A DNA stretch of 45,158 nt from NCBI GenBank assembly GCA_003599535.1, contig QZKQ01000052.1:1-45158 (forward strand), read 5' to 3'. The position numbers and the translations under genes were made by a program. Source of the DNA: Candidatus Zixiibacteriota bacterium. GTDB lineage: Bacteria; Electryoneota; B3-LCP. The notes below the pieces were generated by a model. That model saw nothing but the letters and a program-made list of their open reading frames with translations. It searched no databases and was not told where the DNA came from. Of this stretch, positions 35,446-43,775 are shown piece after piece. Numbering within the stretch: position 1 is the first letter of the stretch; each line of letters opens with the position of its first letter.

Positions 35446-36156
35446 ATAATCCCGGCCTCTCCCGGCCCGGAAGCGGATTCCCTGGCCGCCTGGCGCGCCT
35501 GGCTGCTGCGCTGGTCCGCCGTCCATGCCACGCTCCTGCTGGCGGCGGCGGGGCTGGGCCTGGGGCTGGGACGGCCGTGGCTGATCGTCCCGGCGGCGGG
35601 ACTGTCCTTCGCTGCCCTGATTTTGGCCGGGCGGGGCCGCTGGACGCCCCGAGGAACTTTCGGCCGGGCCAACTCCGTGACCGCACTGCGCCTGACGGGG
35701 ATCCTGGCCCTGGGACTGGCGGCGCCTCTTCTGCCGGGAACGGCCGTGGCCGCCGCGGGGTTGATCCTGACGGCGCTGGATCTCCTGGACGGTTGGCTGG
35801 CCCGCCTCCGCGGCGAAGCGGGCGAATTCGGCGCCTTCTTCGACAAGGAGGCCGACGCTTTCTTCGTCCTGCTGCTGTGCGCCGCTCTGTACGCGCAGGA
35901 GAGACTGGGCGCCTGGATCCTGGTCCCCGGCCTGCTGCGCTACCTGTTCACCCTGGCGCTGCACCTGCTGCCCGCCCGCTCCGGCCAGGAACGCCGCTCG
36001 CGGCGCGGCCGCTGGGTCTTCGCCCTGCTGGTGGCGGCCCTGTTGATCTGCTTCCTGCCCTGCCCCGCCGTCTACCGCCCTCTGGCCGTCACGGCCACCG
36101 TAACGCTGATGACGTCTTTCGCGGCAGATCTACGATGGGCTTTTTCCGACGCCTGA
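35422..36156 (+). CDS. CDP-alcohol phosphatidyltransferase family protein
   Basis: Up to 244 residues. The family catalytic motif is complete: DGWLAR, eight residues, G, three residues, D, three residues, D (DGWLARLRGEAGEFGAFFDK then EAD, residues ~118-140). Five to six membrane segments surround it. These enzymes transfer a phospho-alcohol from a CDP-activated donor to another alcohol in membrane lipid synthesis. The start is doubtful: ATG 35422 lies within a good promoter, and the first ~20 residues (MARNFAYIIIPASPGPE) look non-coding. A non-ATG start further in, such as CTG 35482 after GAAG, is possible. It overlaps the next gene by 22 bp and is probably the first gene of a three-gene operon. 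Confidence 0.85.
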   Translation: MARNFAYIIIPASPGPEADSLAAWRAWLLRWSAVHATLLLAAAGLGLGLGRPWLIVPAAGLSFAALILAGRGRWTPRGTFGRANSVTALRLTGILALGLAAPLLPGTAVAAAGLILTALDLLDGWLARLRGEAGEFGAFFDKEADAFFVLLLCAALYAQERLGAWILVPGLLRYLFTLALHLLPARSGQERRSRRGRWVFALLVAALLICFLPCPAVYRPLAVTATVTLMTSFAADLRWAFSDA

Positions 36157-37985
36157 AAACCACCCTGCAAGCTTCGCCCCGCCGTCCCGCTGACCTGTGG
36201 ATCGCCCTCATTGTGTTAAACGGGCTGATCTTTCTCCCCTCCGTGCTCCTGCGCAGCGAAAAGAGCCTGCTGCTGCCCCTGCCTCCCCTGCACGAACCGG
36301 GCCACTGGTTCAACCTGTTCGCCTTCTTCGTGCGGCGCGAAGGGCAGGACCTGTTCCGCCTGTGCGCCGACCTGCTGGCCATGGTGACGCTGATGGCGCT
36401 GGTCTCCCGCTTTTCCTGGAAGCGGTGGGTGCGTTACCTGCTGTGGCCGGTGTACCTGCTGCTGCTGGCCTACCAGAGCTACGACTTCACCATCCGGGCC
36501 TTGTTCGGACAGAAACCGCTGCTCTACAGCGACGTGCTGCACCTGCGCGACGCCCTCACCCTGGCCTCCGATTTGACCGCGTCGCTGGCCCTGACTCTGG
36601 CGGGAATCGCCGCGCTGCTGGCGCTGCTGGCCTGGGCCTCGGCCTACCTGTTCAAGGCGCTGGAACTGGGCCTGGAACGGCTCCCCTTCAATCGTAAGAC
36701 GCTGATGGCCGGCCTGACCGTCTGGGGGTCCGTGCTCGTTCTGGGACTGGCCTTCGGCTGGGCCGATTACCGTCCCACCGTGCAGTGGGTGGCGCCGCGC
36801 TTTGTGGCCAACCTGGAAACTTCCGGCCGCTGGCGCGCCGCGGTGGAATCGCTGCCGGCCCGTCTGCCGGTGGATTCCAGCTACTTCGCCTACGACGGCC
36901 TGCGCTTGCAGTACCGGCCGGACGTTTATTTCATCGTCCTGGAATCCTACGGCAAGATCCTGGCTCGCGACTCCCACCTGCAGGGCCCCTACCGCCGCCT
37001 GATGGAGCAGATGCAGCGGGACTTCGGGCGCCGCGGGTGGCACTGCGCCACCAATTACAGCGAAGCTCCGGTCAAGGGGGCCCGCTCCTGGCTCTCGGCC
37101 GCCACCCTGCTGACCGGCCTGCGCCTGGACAACCAGGTGGCTTTCGATCTGTTTCAGGAGCATGCGGGCGATTTCCCCCACCTGGTGCGCTTCCTGAACC
37201 GGCACAACTACTTTACCCTGCTTCTGCAACCGCCCACCCGGCCCCGCCACGGCCTGCCGGTGGCCGATCCCTTCGGTTTTGAGCAGGTGGTGCACTACGA
37301 CACCCTGAAGTACCGCGGTCCGGAATACGGCTGGGGGATCATTCCCGACCAGTACAGCCTGGGCTACGTTCACCACCATTACCTGCGGCGCACCTACCGC
37401 CCCACGTTCCTCTTCTTCGAAACCGTCACCTCGCACGCGCCCTGGGGGCCGCTGCCGCCCCTGGTGGATGACTGGCGCGCCCTGAACGGCAGGCCCGTCC
37501 CGCCGGCTTCCCCCGATACCATCCACTTGGCCCTGTGGCAGGACGTTGTGCTGGTGGCGCAGAACGCCGCCCTGCGCGCCCGCCGCGCTTTGCGCCTGGG
37601 GGGCGCCCTGGATCCGGGCAGTTACTTCCAGCACGTGGCCTACGACTGGAATGTAATCAGCGATTATCTCCTGCGCCAGGCACCGGACCACAGCCTGTTC
37701 ATCATCGTGGGCGACCACCAGCCTCCCTTCCTGACCCCCATGGAGTACGGGTATCAGACCCCCATCCACCTCCTCTCCAAGGATCCCGCGCTGATCCAGC
37801 TCTGCCGCGATTACGGCTTCGAAACCGGTCTAAGCAAGGATCCCGGCCGCCCCGGCGTCCTGCGTCACGAAGGGATCTTCTCCTTCCTGGTGCAACTGCT
37901 GGCCCGGCATTACGGCGCCGAAGGGTACGGGCCGCCGCCCCAATATCACTCCGCCGGCGTCCCCTTCCCCTTGGCCGAACCCTGA
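36135..37985 (+). CDS. Membrane sulfatase-fold phosphotransferase-like protein
   Basis: 616 residues from ATG 36135. Upstream in-frame starts only read through the preceding gene in another frame. The N-terminal ~210 residues contain about five membrane segments (LWIALIVLNGLIFLPS, LLAMVTLMALV, YLLWPVYLLLLAY, LALTLAGIAALLALL, LTVWGSVLVLGLAFGWA). A large extracytoplasmic alkaline-phosphatase/sulfatase domain follows: DVYFIVLESYGKILARDS, a candidate nucleophile region SEAPVKGARSWLSAATLLTG, ETVTSHAPWG and the metal motif IIVGDHQPPFL. The layout resembles lipoteichoic acid synthase or phosphoethanolamine transferases. It sits between a CDP-alcohol enzyme and a methyltransferase, so it likely moves a phospho-head group onto a lipid or glycan. 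The exact substrate is unknown. Confidence 0.8.
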   Translation: MGFFRRLKTTLQASPRRPADLWIALIVLNGLIFLPSVLLRSEKSLLLPLPPLHEPGHWFNLFAFFVRREGQDLFRLCADLLAMVTLMALVSRFSWKRWVRYLLWPVYLLLLAYQSYDFTIRALFGQKPLLYSDVLHLRDALTLASDLTASLALTLAGIAALLALLAWASAYLFKALELGLERLPFNRKTLMAGLTVWGSVLVLGLAFGWADYRPTVQWVAPRFVANLETSGRWRAAVESLPARLPVDSSYFAYDGLRLQYRPDVYFIVLESYGKILARDSHLQGPYRRLMEQMQRDFGRRGWHCATNYSEAPVKGARSWLSAATLLTGLRLDNQVAFDLFQEHAGDFPHLVRFLNRHNYFTLLLQPPTRPRHGLPVADPFGFEQVVHYDTLKYRGPEYGWGIIPDQYSLGYVHHHYLRRTYRPTFLFFETVTSHAPWGPLPPLVDDWRALNGRPVPPASPDTIHLALWQDVVLVAQNAALRARRALRLGGALDPGSYFQHVAYDWNVISDYLLRQAPDHSLFIIVGDHQPPFLTPMEYGYQTPIHLLSKDPALIQLCRDYGFETGLSKDPGRPGVLRHEGIFSFLVQLLARHYGAEGYGPPPQYHSAGVPFPLAEP

Positions 37986-37992
37986 CCTGCCC

Positions 37993-38760
37993 ATGAACCG
38001 CAAACTGGTCACCCGCCCAACCCGGGGCCATCGGGACGTGGCCGCCTTTTTCGATCAATGGGCGCCCCGGTACCGGGATCAGCACGGCCCGCCCGCCCGG
38101 CAACTGGCGCGGCGGCTGGCCCTGATCGAAACCCTGGCCCGTCTGCGTCCCGGTGACACCGTCCTGGAAATCGGCTGCGGACCGGGCGGCCACCTGCTGG
38201 CGCTGGCGGACCGTTTCGCCCGGGGGATCGGCGTGGATCTCTCGCCGGGCATGATCGCCGCGGCCCACCGGGCGGCGCAGGAAAGCCCTCACAGTGGGCG
38301 GGTGGAATTCCGGGTGGACCGGGGGGAGACGCTGGATACGGTGGGCGAGGAAGCGGCGGACGCGGCTCTGTTCGTGGGATCGCTGGAACACCTGCTGGAT
38401 CCGGGGGCGGCGTTGCATTCCGCCTTGCGGGTGCTGCGGCCCGGCGGCCGGGTGGTCATCCTGACGCAGAACGGCGGATCGCTGTGGCACCGGTGGGCTC
38501 CCCGGTTGCGCTGGGACACCCGCCATCTCTCCACCGACCATTTCTTCACCCGCCGGGAATTGGCCAAGAGGCTGCGGGAGGCCGGCTTTTCCGCGATTCG
38601 CGCCGGGTACTGGCACTTCCTCCCCCGGGGGGACATGCCGGCTGCGGCGGCCGGGATCATGGCGGCGCTGGAACCGGTGGGCCGAGCTTTCCTGCCGGGC
38701 CTGTTGCGGGGCGGGCTGTGGGCGGCAGGGGAGAAGGGCGTTTCGGGAGAGGCGCGATAA
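37993..38760 (+). CDS. Class I SAM-dependent methyltransferase
   Basis: 255 residues, 7 bp after the preceding stop. Motif I is VLEIGCGPGGHLL, followed by the acidic end of strand two (GIGVDLSPGMIAAA), motif II region AADAALFVGSLEHLLDP and motif III LRVLRPGGRVVILTQNGG. The C-terminal ~80 residues (HLSTDHFFTRRELAKRLREAGF ... LEPVGRAFLPGLLRGGLW) resemble those of small-molecule or lipid methyltransferases and end in a hydrophobic stretch. Co-occurrence with a CDP-alcohol phosphatidyltransferase suggests head-group or glycolipid methylation. This is inferred from context. Confidence 0.88.
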   Translation: MNRKLVTRPTRGHRDVAAFFDQWAPRYRDQHGPPARQLARRLALIETLARLRPGDTVLEIGCGPGGHLLALADRFARGIGVDLSPGMIAAAHRAAQESPHSGRVEFRVDRGETLDTVGEEAADAALFVGSLEHLLDPGAALHSALRVLRPGGRVVILTQNGGSLWHRWAPRLRWDTRHLSTDHFFTRRELAKRLREAGFSAIRAGYWHFLPRGDMPAAAAGIMAALEPVGRAFLPGLLRGGLWAAGEKGVSGEAR

Positions 38761-38944
38761 CAACCCGCCGGTCCTGTGGTTCATGCAGAAATCAGGCTCG
38801 GAAGGCGCCGGTCGCTGAAGGTTGGACGTAACGGCAAACCGCAGGGGCAAAGCGTTGGCCCGGAAGAGGCCTCTAATCCCGGCCATGACACGGCCTTCAA
38901 TCTGCGGCTGCGGGATTTGCAGAAATGCCCCTCCTACGCATAAA

Positions 38945-38974
38945 GTAGGGGCGGCCACTACTGGCCGCCCCTAC
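38945..38974 (-). terminator. Perfect hairpin after the subtilase gene
   Basis: GTAGGGGCGGCCA, loop, TGGCCGCCCCTAC: a perfect 13-bp stem, then TTTAT on the minus strand. With the stop codon and heptamers (38973-38996) it forms the same block as 67-118 at the start of the window. The remainder of 38761-38944 carries only a short GGGGCAAAGCGTTGGCCC repeat related to 11518-11540. Confidence 0.75.
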
Positions 38975-38996
38975 CAACGATGAACGACGAACGACT
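38973..38996. repeat. Heptamer array (AYSAACG)x3 at the subtilase stop codon
   Basis: ACCAACG, ATGAACG, ACGAACG, then ACT running into the stop codon. On the minus strand this is the NGTCGTT type seen at 68-88. Confidence 0.7.
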
Positions 38997-41169
38997 ATTT
39001 CAGCAGGACGAGCTTCTGCACTTCCGTCGTCCCCGCCGCCGTCAGCCGGGCGAAGTAGATCCCGCTGGACAACCCGGAACCATCGAACGTGACCTCGTGG
39101 CTGCCCGCATCCTTCCACCCGTCCACCAGCGCCGTCACCTGGCGGCCGGAGGCATCATACACCCGGAGGCTGACGCGGCCGGGAGCCGATAGCTGATACC
39201 CGAGAGCCGTCGTCGGGTTGAAGGGGTTGGGGGAGGCGCCGACCAGGCGGTGGGCCTGCGGCGCCGCGGCCGGTTCGGTCAGGTCGAAGCTCTCGCCGTA
39301 GTTTTCCCAGTTGGTGACCAGGGCGCCGTCGCCGGTGGACAGCTTGGAATAGGTGAAGCTGGAGCTGTCGTACTTGGTTCCGGCAATGTAGGCTCCCAGG
39401 TAGCCGCGGTAGGTGTAGGTCCCCGGAGCGGCTGTGCCGGGCACGTTCTGGGTGCGCTGCCGGGTGATGTTGGCGCCAGACGGCAGCACCAGCGAGAGCG
39501 GCCCCAACATGGGTCCCTGCCAGCTTCCCGACGGCGTCTGCTGCATGATCCAGGCGTCCACCACCGCGCCGGAAGCTCCCAGGTTGGCCAGGGTGGCGTT
39601 GTAGCTGAAGCTGCCGCCCGACGCCGGGATCTGGATGGGAGCCCCGATGGGGGCCAGGGTGAGATCCACATTGGGAGGCGTGCCGCCGGGCACCAGGTTG
39701 ACCGCCGCCAGGGCGTTCAGCCGGCCCGCGCCGTAGGTGTTGTCCTTGCCCGCGGTTCCCGCTTCCACCGCCGACTGTTCCAGGTACTGGTCAATCTGCG
39801 CCGGAGTCAGCGCCGGGTTCTTCTGCAGCATCAGGGCCATGGCGCCGGCTACGTGGGGGGTGGCCATGGAGGTACCGGACCAGGTGCTGCCGTTCAGGTA
39901 GCCGGTGTTGCTGTTATAGGCCAGGGATTTGACACTCACGCCGGGGGCGGAGATATCGGGGTCAATCAGGCCCATGCCCGGGTTATAGGGGTAGTCATTC
40001 CAGGTACCGACGCCCTGCCAGGTGACCGGCCCGTGGCTGGAGAAGGCGGCGGCGTTGTTGTTGATGTCGTAAGCGCCCACGGTGACCACGCAGGAGAGCC
40101 CGCCGGTCAGGGTCTGGTTGGGGTGCAGCCAGGGAGGCGGCACGTCGCCGGGCGTGCGCACGTTGCCGGGGAGGGGATAAAAGCCCTGGAGATTGCCTTC
40201 GTTGCCCGCGGCGATGGATCCGATCACCCCAGCGGCCAAGGCGTTATTGCAGGCGGTGCGGAACTGTATCTTCTGCGACGTGGTCTGCCAACCCAGGGAC
40301 ATGCTGAAGATGTCGGCGCCCTGCTGCACGCAGAAGTTGATGCCGGAAATTACCGGCCCTTCGGTGCCGGACCCGCCGCTCGAAAGCACCTTGACGCACA
40401 TGATGGTGGCGTTGGGGGCCACGCCGCACTGCGACCCGGCGGTGCCGTCGGAGGCGACCGACCCGGCCACGTGGGTGCCGTGCCCCGAGGGGCCGTCATC
40501 CATGGGGTTGTTATCGTTGCTGTAGAAGTCGTAGCCGTGGTTGGGGTACTGGGCGCCGCCGTTCCACAGGTGGTCGGCCAGGTCCACGTGGTTGTAGTTG
40601 ACCCCGGTATCGCAGACGCCCACGATGACCCCGGTGCCGGTGTAACCCTGCTGCCACACCTGCGGGGCATTCACGTTGGACACCCCCCAGGCGATCTCGT
40701 CCGAGCCGTCGGTGGCGTGCACCGGCCCCCTGGCCGGTTCGACCGCCAGCATGTAGCGCTCGGGGTCGTATTCCACTTCCGCCACGCCGGGGAAGTTATC
40801 CAGAGCCCGGATCACTTCCGGGGTGGCCAGCCCGTGCAGCAGGTTGACGATGAACACCGACTGCAAATGCTGCACTTTCCCTTGAGCCTGCATGGCTTCC
40901 AGGTAATCGCGCACGTCCTGCTGGGTGACCGCGGCCATGGTCTGGAGGTAGTCCACCACCCAGGCGCGGGTGGCGCGCTTGTCCAGACCCTCGGTCTGCT
41001 GCATCATCCAGTGATAGTCCGCCTGCTCTTCCATGGTGATCAGGATGCGGATCAGTTCGTTTCCGGCGCTGCTGTTCAGCCGGTCCTGCAGAGCGGGTGT
41101 GATGGCCCCCGCCGCAGCCGTTCCCGCCAGTACTGCCAGGAGGAATACCGTCGTTGCCAGTTTGCGCAT
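38995..41169 (-). CDS. Secreted subtilisin-family serine protease with T9SS sorting domain
   Basis: 724 residues from ATG 41169, preceded by AAGGAG. An earlier in-frame start at 41319 reads through non-coding DNA and is rejected. A signal peptide (MRKLATTVFLLAVLAGTAAA) is followed by a propeptide-like domain to about residue 150. The S8 catalytic triad is complete: Asp in VGVCDTGVNYNH (about residue 187), His in SGHGTHVAGS (about 230) and Ser in SGTSMATPHVAG (about 434). The oxyanion Asn is likely in IAAGNEG. A beta-sandwich and the T9SS domain (GASPNPFNPTTALGYQLSAPG ... SGIYFARL ... KLVLLK) complete it. It is likely an extracellular or surface protease feeding peptides to the cell or maturing other cargo. 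Heptamers occur in its sorting-domain coding sequence. Confidence 0.93.
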   Translation of the reverse strand: MRKLATTVFLLAVLAGTAAAGAITPALQDRLNSSAGNELIRILITMEEQADYHWMMQQTEGLDKRATRAWVVDYLQTMAAVTQQDVRDYLEAMQAQGKVQHLQSVFIVNLLHGLATPEVIRALDNFPGVAEVEYDPERYMLAVEPARGPVHATDGSDEIAWGVSNVNAPQVWQQGYTGTGVIVGVCDTGVNYNHVDLADHLWNGGAQYPNHGYDFYSNDNNPMDDGPSGHGTHVAGSVASDGTAGSQCGVAPNATIMCVKVLSSGGSGTEGPVISGINFCVQQGADIFSMSLGWQTTSQKIQFRTACNNALAAGVIGSIAAGNEGNLQGFYPLPGNVRTPGDVPPPWLHPNQTLTGGLSCVVTVGAYDINNNAAAFSSHGPVTWQGVGTWNDYPYNPGMGLIDPDISAPGVSVKSLAYNSNTGYLNGSTWSGTSMATPHVAGAMALMLQKNPALTPAQIDQYLEQSAVEAGTAGKDNTYGAGRLNALAAVNLVPGGTPPNVDLTLAPIGAPIQIPASGGSFSYNATLANLGASGAVVDAWIMQQTPSGSWQGPMLGPLSLVLPSGANITRQRTQNVPGTAAPGTYTYRGYLGAYIAGTKYDSSSFTYSKLSTGDGALVTNWENYGESFDLTEPAAAPQAHRLVGASPNPFNPTTALGYQLSAPGRVSLRVYDASGRQVTALVDGWKDAGSHEVTFDGSGLSSGIYFARLTAAGTTEVQKLVLLK
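39184..39211. repeat. Heptamer array x4 inside the sorting-domain coding sequence
   Basis: AGCCGAT, AGCTGAT, ACCCGAG, AGCCGTC encode TALGYQLSAPG on the minus strand, the same part of the T9SS domain as the array at 9204-9238. Confidence 0.7.
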
Positions 41170-41745
41170 GTGCTGTCTCCTTATCGAGCTATGGCCTTGC
41201 TTGATGACGAATTCATAGTATGACATGCCGTGTGCGGTGCTGCCGAAATGATGCGCCAAGGGTGAGCCGAAGGAAAGCCGAAGATGCGCCCGGGAAGGTG
41301 AGGTGCAGATAATACGCAATCTGCGAAGCCGGCGCAGCCGGTATTTACAGTTTTTGCAGTGCGGAAGAAGAAATGCCGGAACCGGAGTTCCTATTCAGAC
41401 AATTTACAGCAAAGTTTGGACCAAAACAAGAAGAAGCTCCGGAAAGGAGCTTCGCAATGTACCATATATGGTCGTTGACTATACGATACACTGAATGGTG
41501 TGGTGGTATGCTTCCCCTCTTCGGGATGGCTCCCGACCGGGCAGCATGCTATCCGGTAGTATATCCTCCGAACCGGTCGGGGGACGAAGCATGCCACTAC
41601 CCGCGTCGGGAATCGATTCTGGACAAGTTGGAATGACGGCCCCCATTGAATGAGTAAATCTTGATTAAACCAGATCTTAAATATTTTTCGAAACCCAATC
41701 TTGCCCCCCTTTCCCCGCCCAAACGTGTAAAATATTAAATTTACC
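41170..41745. other. Intergenic region with strong inverted repeats
   Basis: No credible gene. It contains GCAGAT-N8-ATCTGC at about 41306-41325, a perfect hairpin at 41433-41453 (GAAGCTCC, GGAAA, GGAGCTTC) followed on the minus strand by TTCTTGTTTT, a 12-bp palindrome ACCATATATGGT (41461-41472) and a nested inverted repeat at 41504-41601. Confidence 0.5.
41504..41601. repeat. Nested inverted-repeat element upstream of the Fur gene
   Basis: Outer arms TGGTATGCTTC (41504-41514) and GAAGCATGCCA (41586-41596) pair over 11 bp. Inner arms CCCGACCGG (41532-41540) and CCGGTCGGG (41573-41581) pair perfectly over 9 bp. It could be a structured RNA or a small non-autonomous element. Confidence 0.5.
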
Positions 41746-41774
41746 TTGAATCCGGTCGAATTTTTTCGTATATT
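41746..41774 (+). promoter_or_regulatory. Promoter of the fur-pyrF-pyrE unit
   Basis: TTGAAT, 17-bp spacer, TATATT in the context TCGTATATTGCG. The initiator TTG must therefore lie downstream. Confidence 0.65.
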
Positions 41775-41805
41775 GCGACTCCCTGTCAATTTGAAGGCTC
41801 ATTTC

Positions 41806-42258
41806 TTGGGCAAAGAAGAAAAAACGTTCATCGAGTTCCTCCGCCGCACGGGGCAGAAAGTCACCCGGGCGCGGTGCCTGGTCCTGGAAGAGGTCTACCG
41901 CCACCACGACCACTTCGACGCCGAAGCGCTCTACCAGCGGCTGGAAAAGCGCCGGGCCGGAGTCTCCCGGGCCACCGTCTACCGCACTTTAAGCCTGCTG
42001 GACCGCAGCGGCTTGGTGCGCAAGATGGACCTGGGCGAGGCCCGCAGCCTGTACGAGCACGTCCTGGGCCATCCCCACCACGACCACCTGATCTGCGTCT
42101 CGTGCGGGCGCATCTTTGAATTCGAGCATCCCGGCATCGAGGAGATCCAGAACCAGATCTGTGCGCAGCACGGCTTCGAGATGCATTCCCATACCCAGCA
42201 GATATTCGGCCGCTGCCGGGATTGTCGCGCCGGCCGTTCCCCTGCGGAGACCTCGTAG
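41806..42258 (+). CDS. Fur family metal-dependent transcriptional regulator
   Basis: 150 residues from TTG 41806, chosen because GAAGG lies 8 bp upstream and an earlier TTG (41746) overlaps the -35 box. A winged helix occupies residues ~5-85 (FIEFLRRTGQKVTRARCLVL, DAEALYQRLEKRRAGVSRATVYRTLSLL). The dimerisation domain has the HHDHLICVSCGRIFEF regulatory metal site and two CxxC pairs (CVSC, CRDC) for structural zinc. The family includes Fur, PerR, Zur and Mur; which metal or signal it senses is not decidable here. It is 3 bp upstream of pyrF, an unusual partner. Confidence 0.92.
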   Translation: MGKEEKTFIEFLRRTGQKVTRARCLVLEEVYRHHDHFDAEALYQRLEKRRAGVSRATVYRTLSLLDRSGLVRKMDLGEARSLYEHVLGHPHHDHLICVSCGRIFEFEHPGIEEIQNQICAQHGFEMHSHTQQIFGRCRDCRAGRSPAETS

Positions 42259-42261
42259 CCC

Positions 42262-43068
42262 GTGATCCCCTTCGTTGAAAAACTGCGCCGGGCCACCGGC
42301 GAGAACCGGCCGGGATTGTGCGTGGGCCTGGACCCCGATCCCGCCCGCCTGCCCGACGGCTTCCCCCGCGACCTGGCCGGGATGGCCCGCTTTCTCCACC
42401 AGGTGGTGGAAGTCAGCGCGCCCTATGCCGCCGCCTACAAGGTGAACACCGCCTTCTACGAGGCCTTCGGGGCCGACGGGTGGAGGGTCATGGAAGAGAT
42501 CGCCGCGGCGCTGCCGCCGCAGGCCGTGCGCCTGGCCGACGCCAAGCGGGGGGACATCGGCAACACCGCCCAGCGCTACGCCGAAGCCTTCCTGGGGCGG
42601 CTCCCCTTCGACGCCCTGACTTTAAGCCCCTACCTGGGCGGCGACAGCCTCCAGCCCTACCTGCGCGACCCCGCCAAGGGCGCCTTCGTTCTGGCCCTGA
42701 CCACCAACCCCGGCTCTCAAGATCTGCAGATTTTTTCCGATGGTAAAGAGAAGCTCTACCAGCGCGTGCTGCGCCTGATTCCGCAGTGGGCGCCGCATGG
42801 CAACCTGGGGGCTGTGGCCGGCGCCACGCATCCGCAGGAGTTGGCCGCACTGCGCGCCGAATTTCCCGCCGTGCCGCTGCTCATCCCCGGGGTGGGAGCC
42901 CAGGGGGGCGACCTGCAGGCCATCGTGGACCTCCCTTACGGTCCCGGCCGCGGCCCAGTGCTGGTCAACCTCTCCCGCGCGCTGCTTTACCCCGGCAACG
43001 GACTGCCTTTCCCCGCCTGTGTGGCCCAGGCCTGCCGGGAATACCACCGCGCCTTGGCCGGAGCCTGA
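42262..43068 (+). CDS. pyrF: Orotidine 5'-phosphate decarboxylase
   Basis: 268 residues from GTG 42262, with GGAG upstream inside the end of the regulator gene. It makes UMP from OMP, the last step of de novo pyrimidine synthesis. The sequence is of the longer type-2 class: CVGLDPDPARLP, YKVNTAFYEAFG, the catalytic LADAKRGDIGNTAQRYA (Asp-Lys-x-x-Asp motif), LTLSPYLGGDSLQPYL and the phosphate loop IPGVGAQGGDL. It is followed by pyrE, which supplies its substrate. Confidence 0.96.
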   Translation: MIPFVEKLRRATGENRPGLCVGLDPDPARLPDGFPRDLAGMARFLHQVVEVSAPYAAAYKVNTAFYEAFGADGWRVMEEIAAALPPQAVRLADAKRGDIGNTAQRYAEAFLGRLPFDALTLSPYLGGDSLQPYLRDPAKGAFVLALTTNPGSQDLQIFSDGKEKLYQRVLRLIPQWAPHGNLGAVAGATHPQELAALRAEFPAVPLLIPGVGAQGGDLQAIVDLPYGPGRGPVLVNLSRALLYPGNGLPFPACVAQACREYHRALAGA

Positions 43069-43119
43069 TTCCGGTGCGGGAACATGATGGCATGGTGATT
43101 GCGTGTAACATATGGTGGA

Positions 43120-43725
43120 ATGAATACGAATTTAAGCCCTGAACACGTTCGCGCGCTGCTGGAATCCTGCGGCGCCTACCAGGAAGGCCACTTCGAACTG
43201 CGCTCCGGGCGCCACAGCGGCGGCTACGTGGAAAAATTCCGGCTGCTGGAACGCCCCGAAGTCGCGTCGGAACTGTGCCGCGCCCTGGCGGAGACTTGGC
43301 GCCACGCCGCCATTGAGCGGGTGGCGGGGCCGGCCCTGGGCGGAGTCATCATCGCCTACGAGGTGGCTCGCGCCCTGGGCGTGCCCTGCGCCTTCGCCGA
43401 ACGGGCCGGGGAGAACCTGGAGTTCCGCCGCGGTTTCGTCTTCCGTCCGGGGGAGAAGGTCCTGGTGGTCGAGGACATCGTCACCACCGGGGGGTCAGCC
43501 CGCCAGGTGGTGGACGCGGCCCGCGCCGCCGGCGCCGATCCGGTGGGAGCGGCGGTGCTGGTCAACCGGTCCGGCAAACCGCTGGATCTGGGAGTCCCGG
43601 CCGTGGCCCTGCTGGATCTGGATATCGCCAGTTTCCCCCCCGAAGAGTGTCCCCTGTGCCGCGACGGCCTGCCCCTGACGGCCCCCGGCAGCAAGGGCAC
43701 CCAGAAAGAAAAAGCGGGCAGATAA
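43120..43725 (+). CDS. pyrE: Orotate phosphoribosyltransferase
   Basis: 201 residues from ATG 43120 (GGTGG before it). A TTG at 43099 would add seven unlikely residues. It converts orotate and PRPP to OMP. The PRPP-binding loop is VLVVEDIVTTGGSARQVVDAA. GHFELRSGRHSGGYVEKFRLL and VAGPALGGVIIAYEVARALG are typical of the family. The C-terminal PEECPLCRDGLPLTAPGSKG tail with two cysteines occurs in a subset of bacterial PyrE proteins. A terminator follows, closing the fur-pyrF-pyrE unit. Confidence 0.96.
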   Translation: MNTNLSPEHVRALLESCGAYQEGHFELRSGRHSGGYVEKFRLLERPEVASELCRALAETWRHAAIERVAGPALGGVIIAYEVARALGVPCAFAERAGENLEFRRGFVFRPGEKVLVVEDIVTTGGSARQVVDAARAAGADPVGAAVLVNRSGKPLDLGVPAVALLDLDIASFPPEECPLCRDGLPLTAPGSKGTQKEKAGR

Positions 43726-43736
43726 CGACATTTTGT

Positions 43737-43775
43737 GCACCCTCGTGAGAATCCCACCGCGGGTGCTTTCTTTTT
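43737..43775 (+). terminator. Rho-independent terminator after pyrE
   Basis: GCACCC (43737-43742) and GGGTGC (43761-43766) enclose a smaller GTG/CAC stem and are followed by TTTCTTTTT. Confidence 0.7.

Noticed and set aside
35577-36134. N-terminal extension of the sulfatase-fold gene
   Set aside because: It reads the CDP-alcohol gene in another frame as Gly/Arg/Pro-rich sequence; ATG 36135 starts the recognisable membrane protein.
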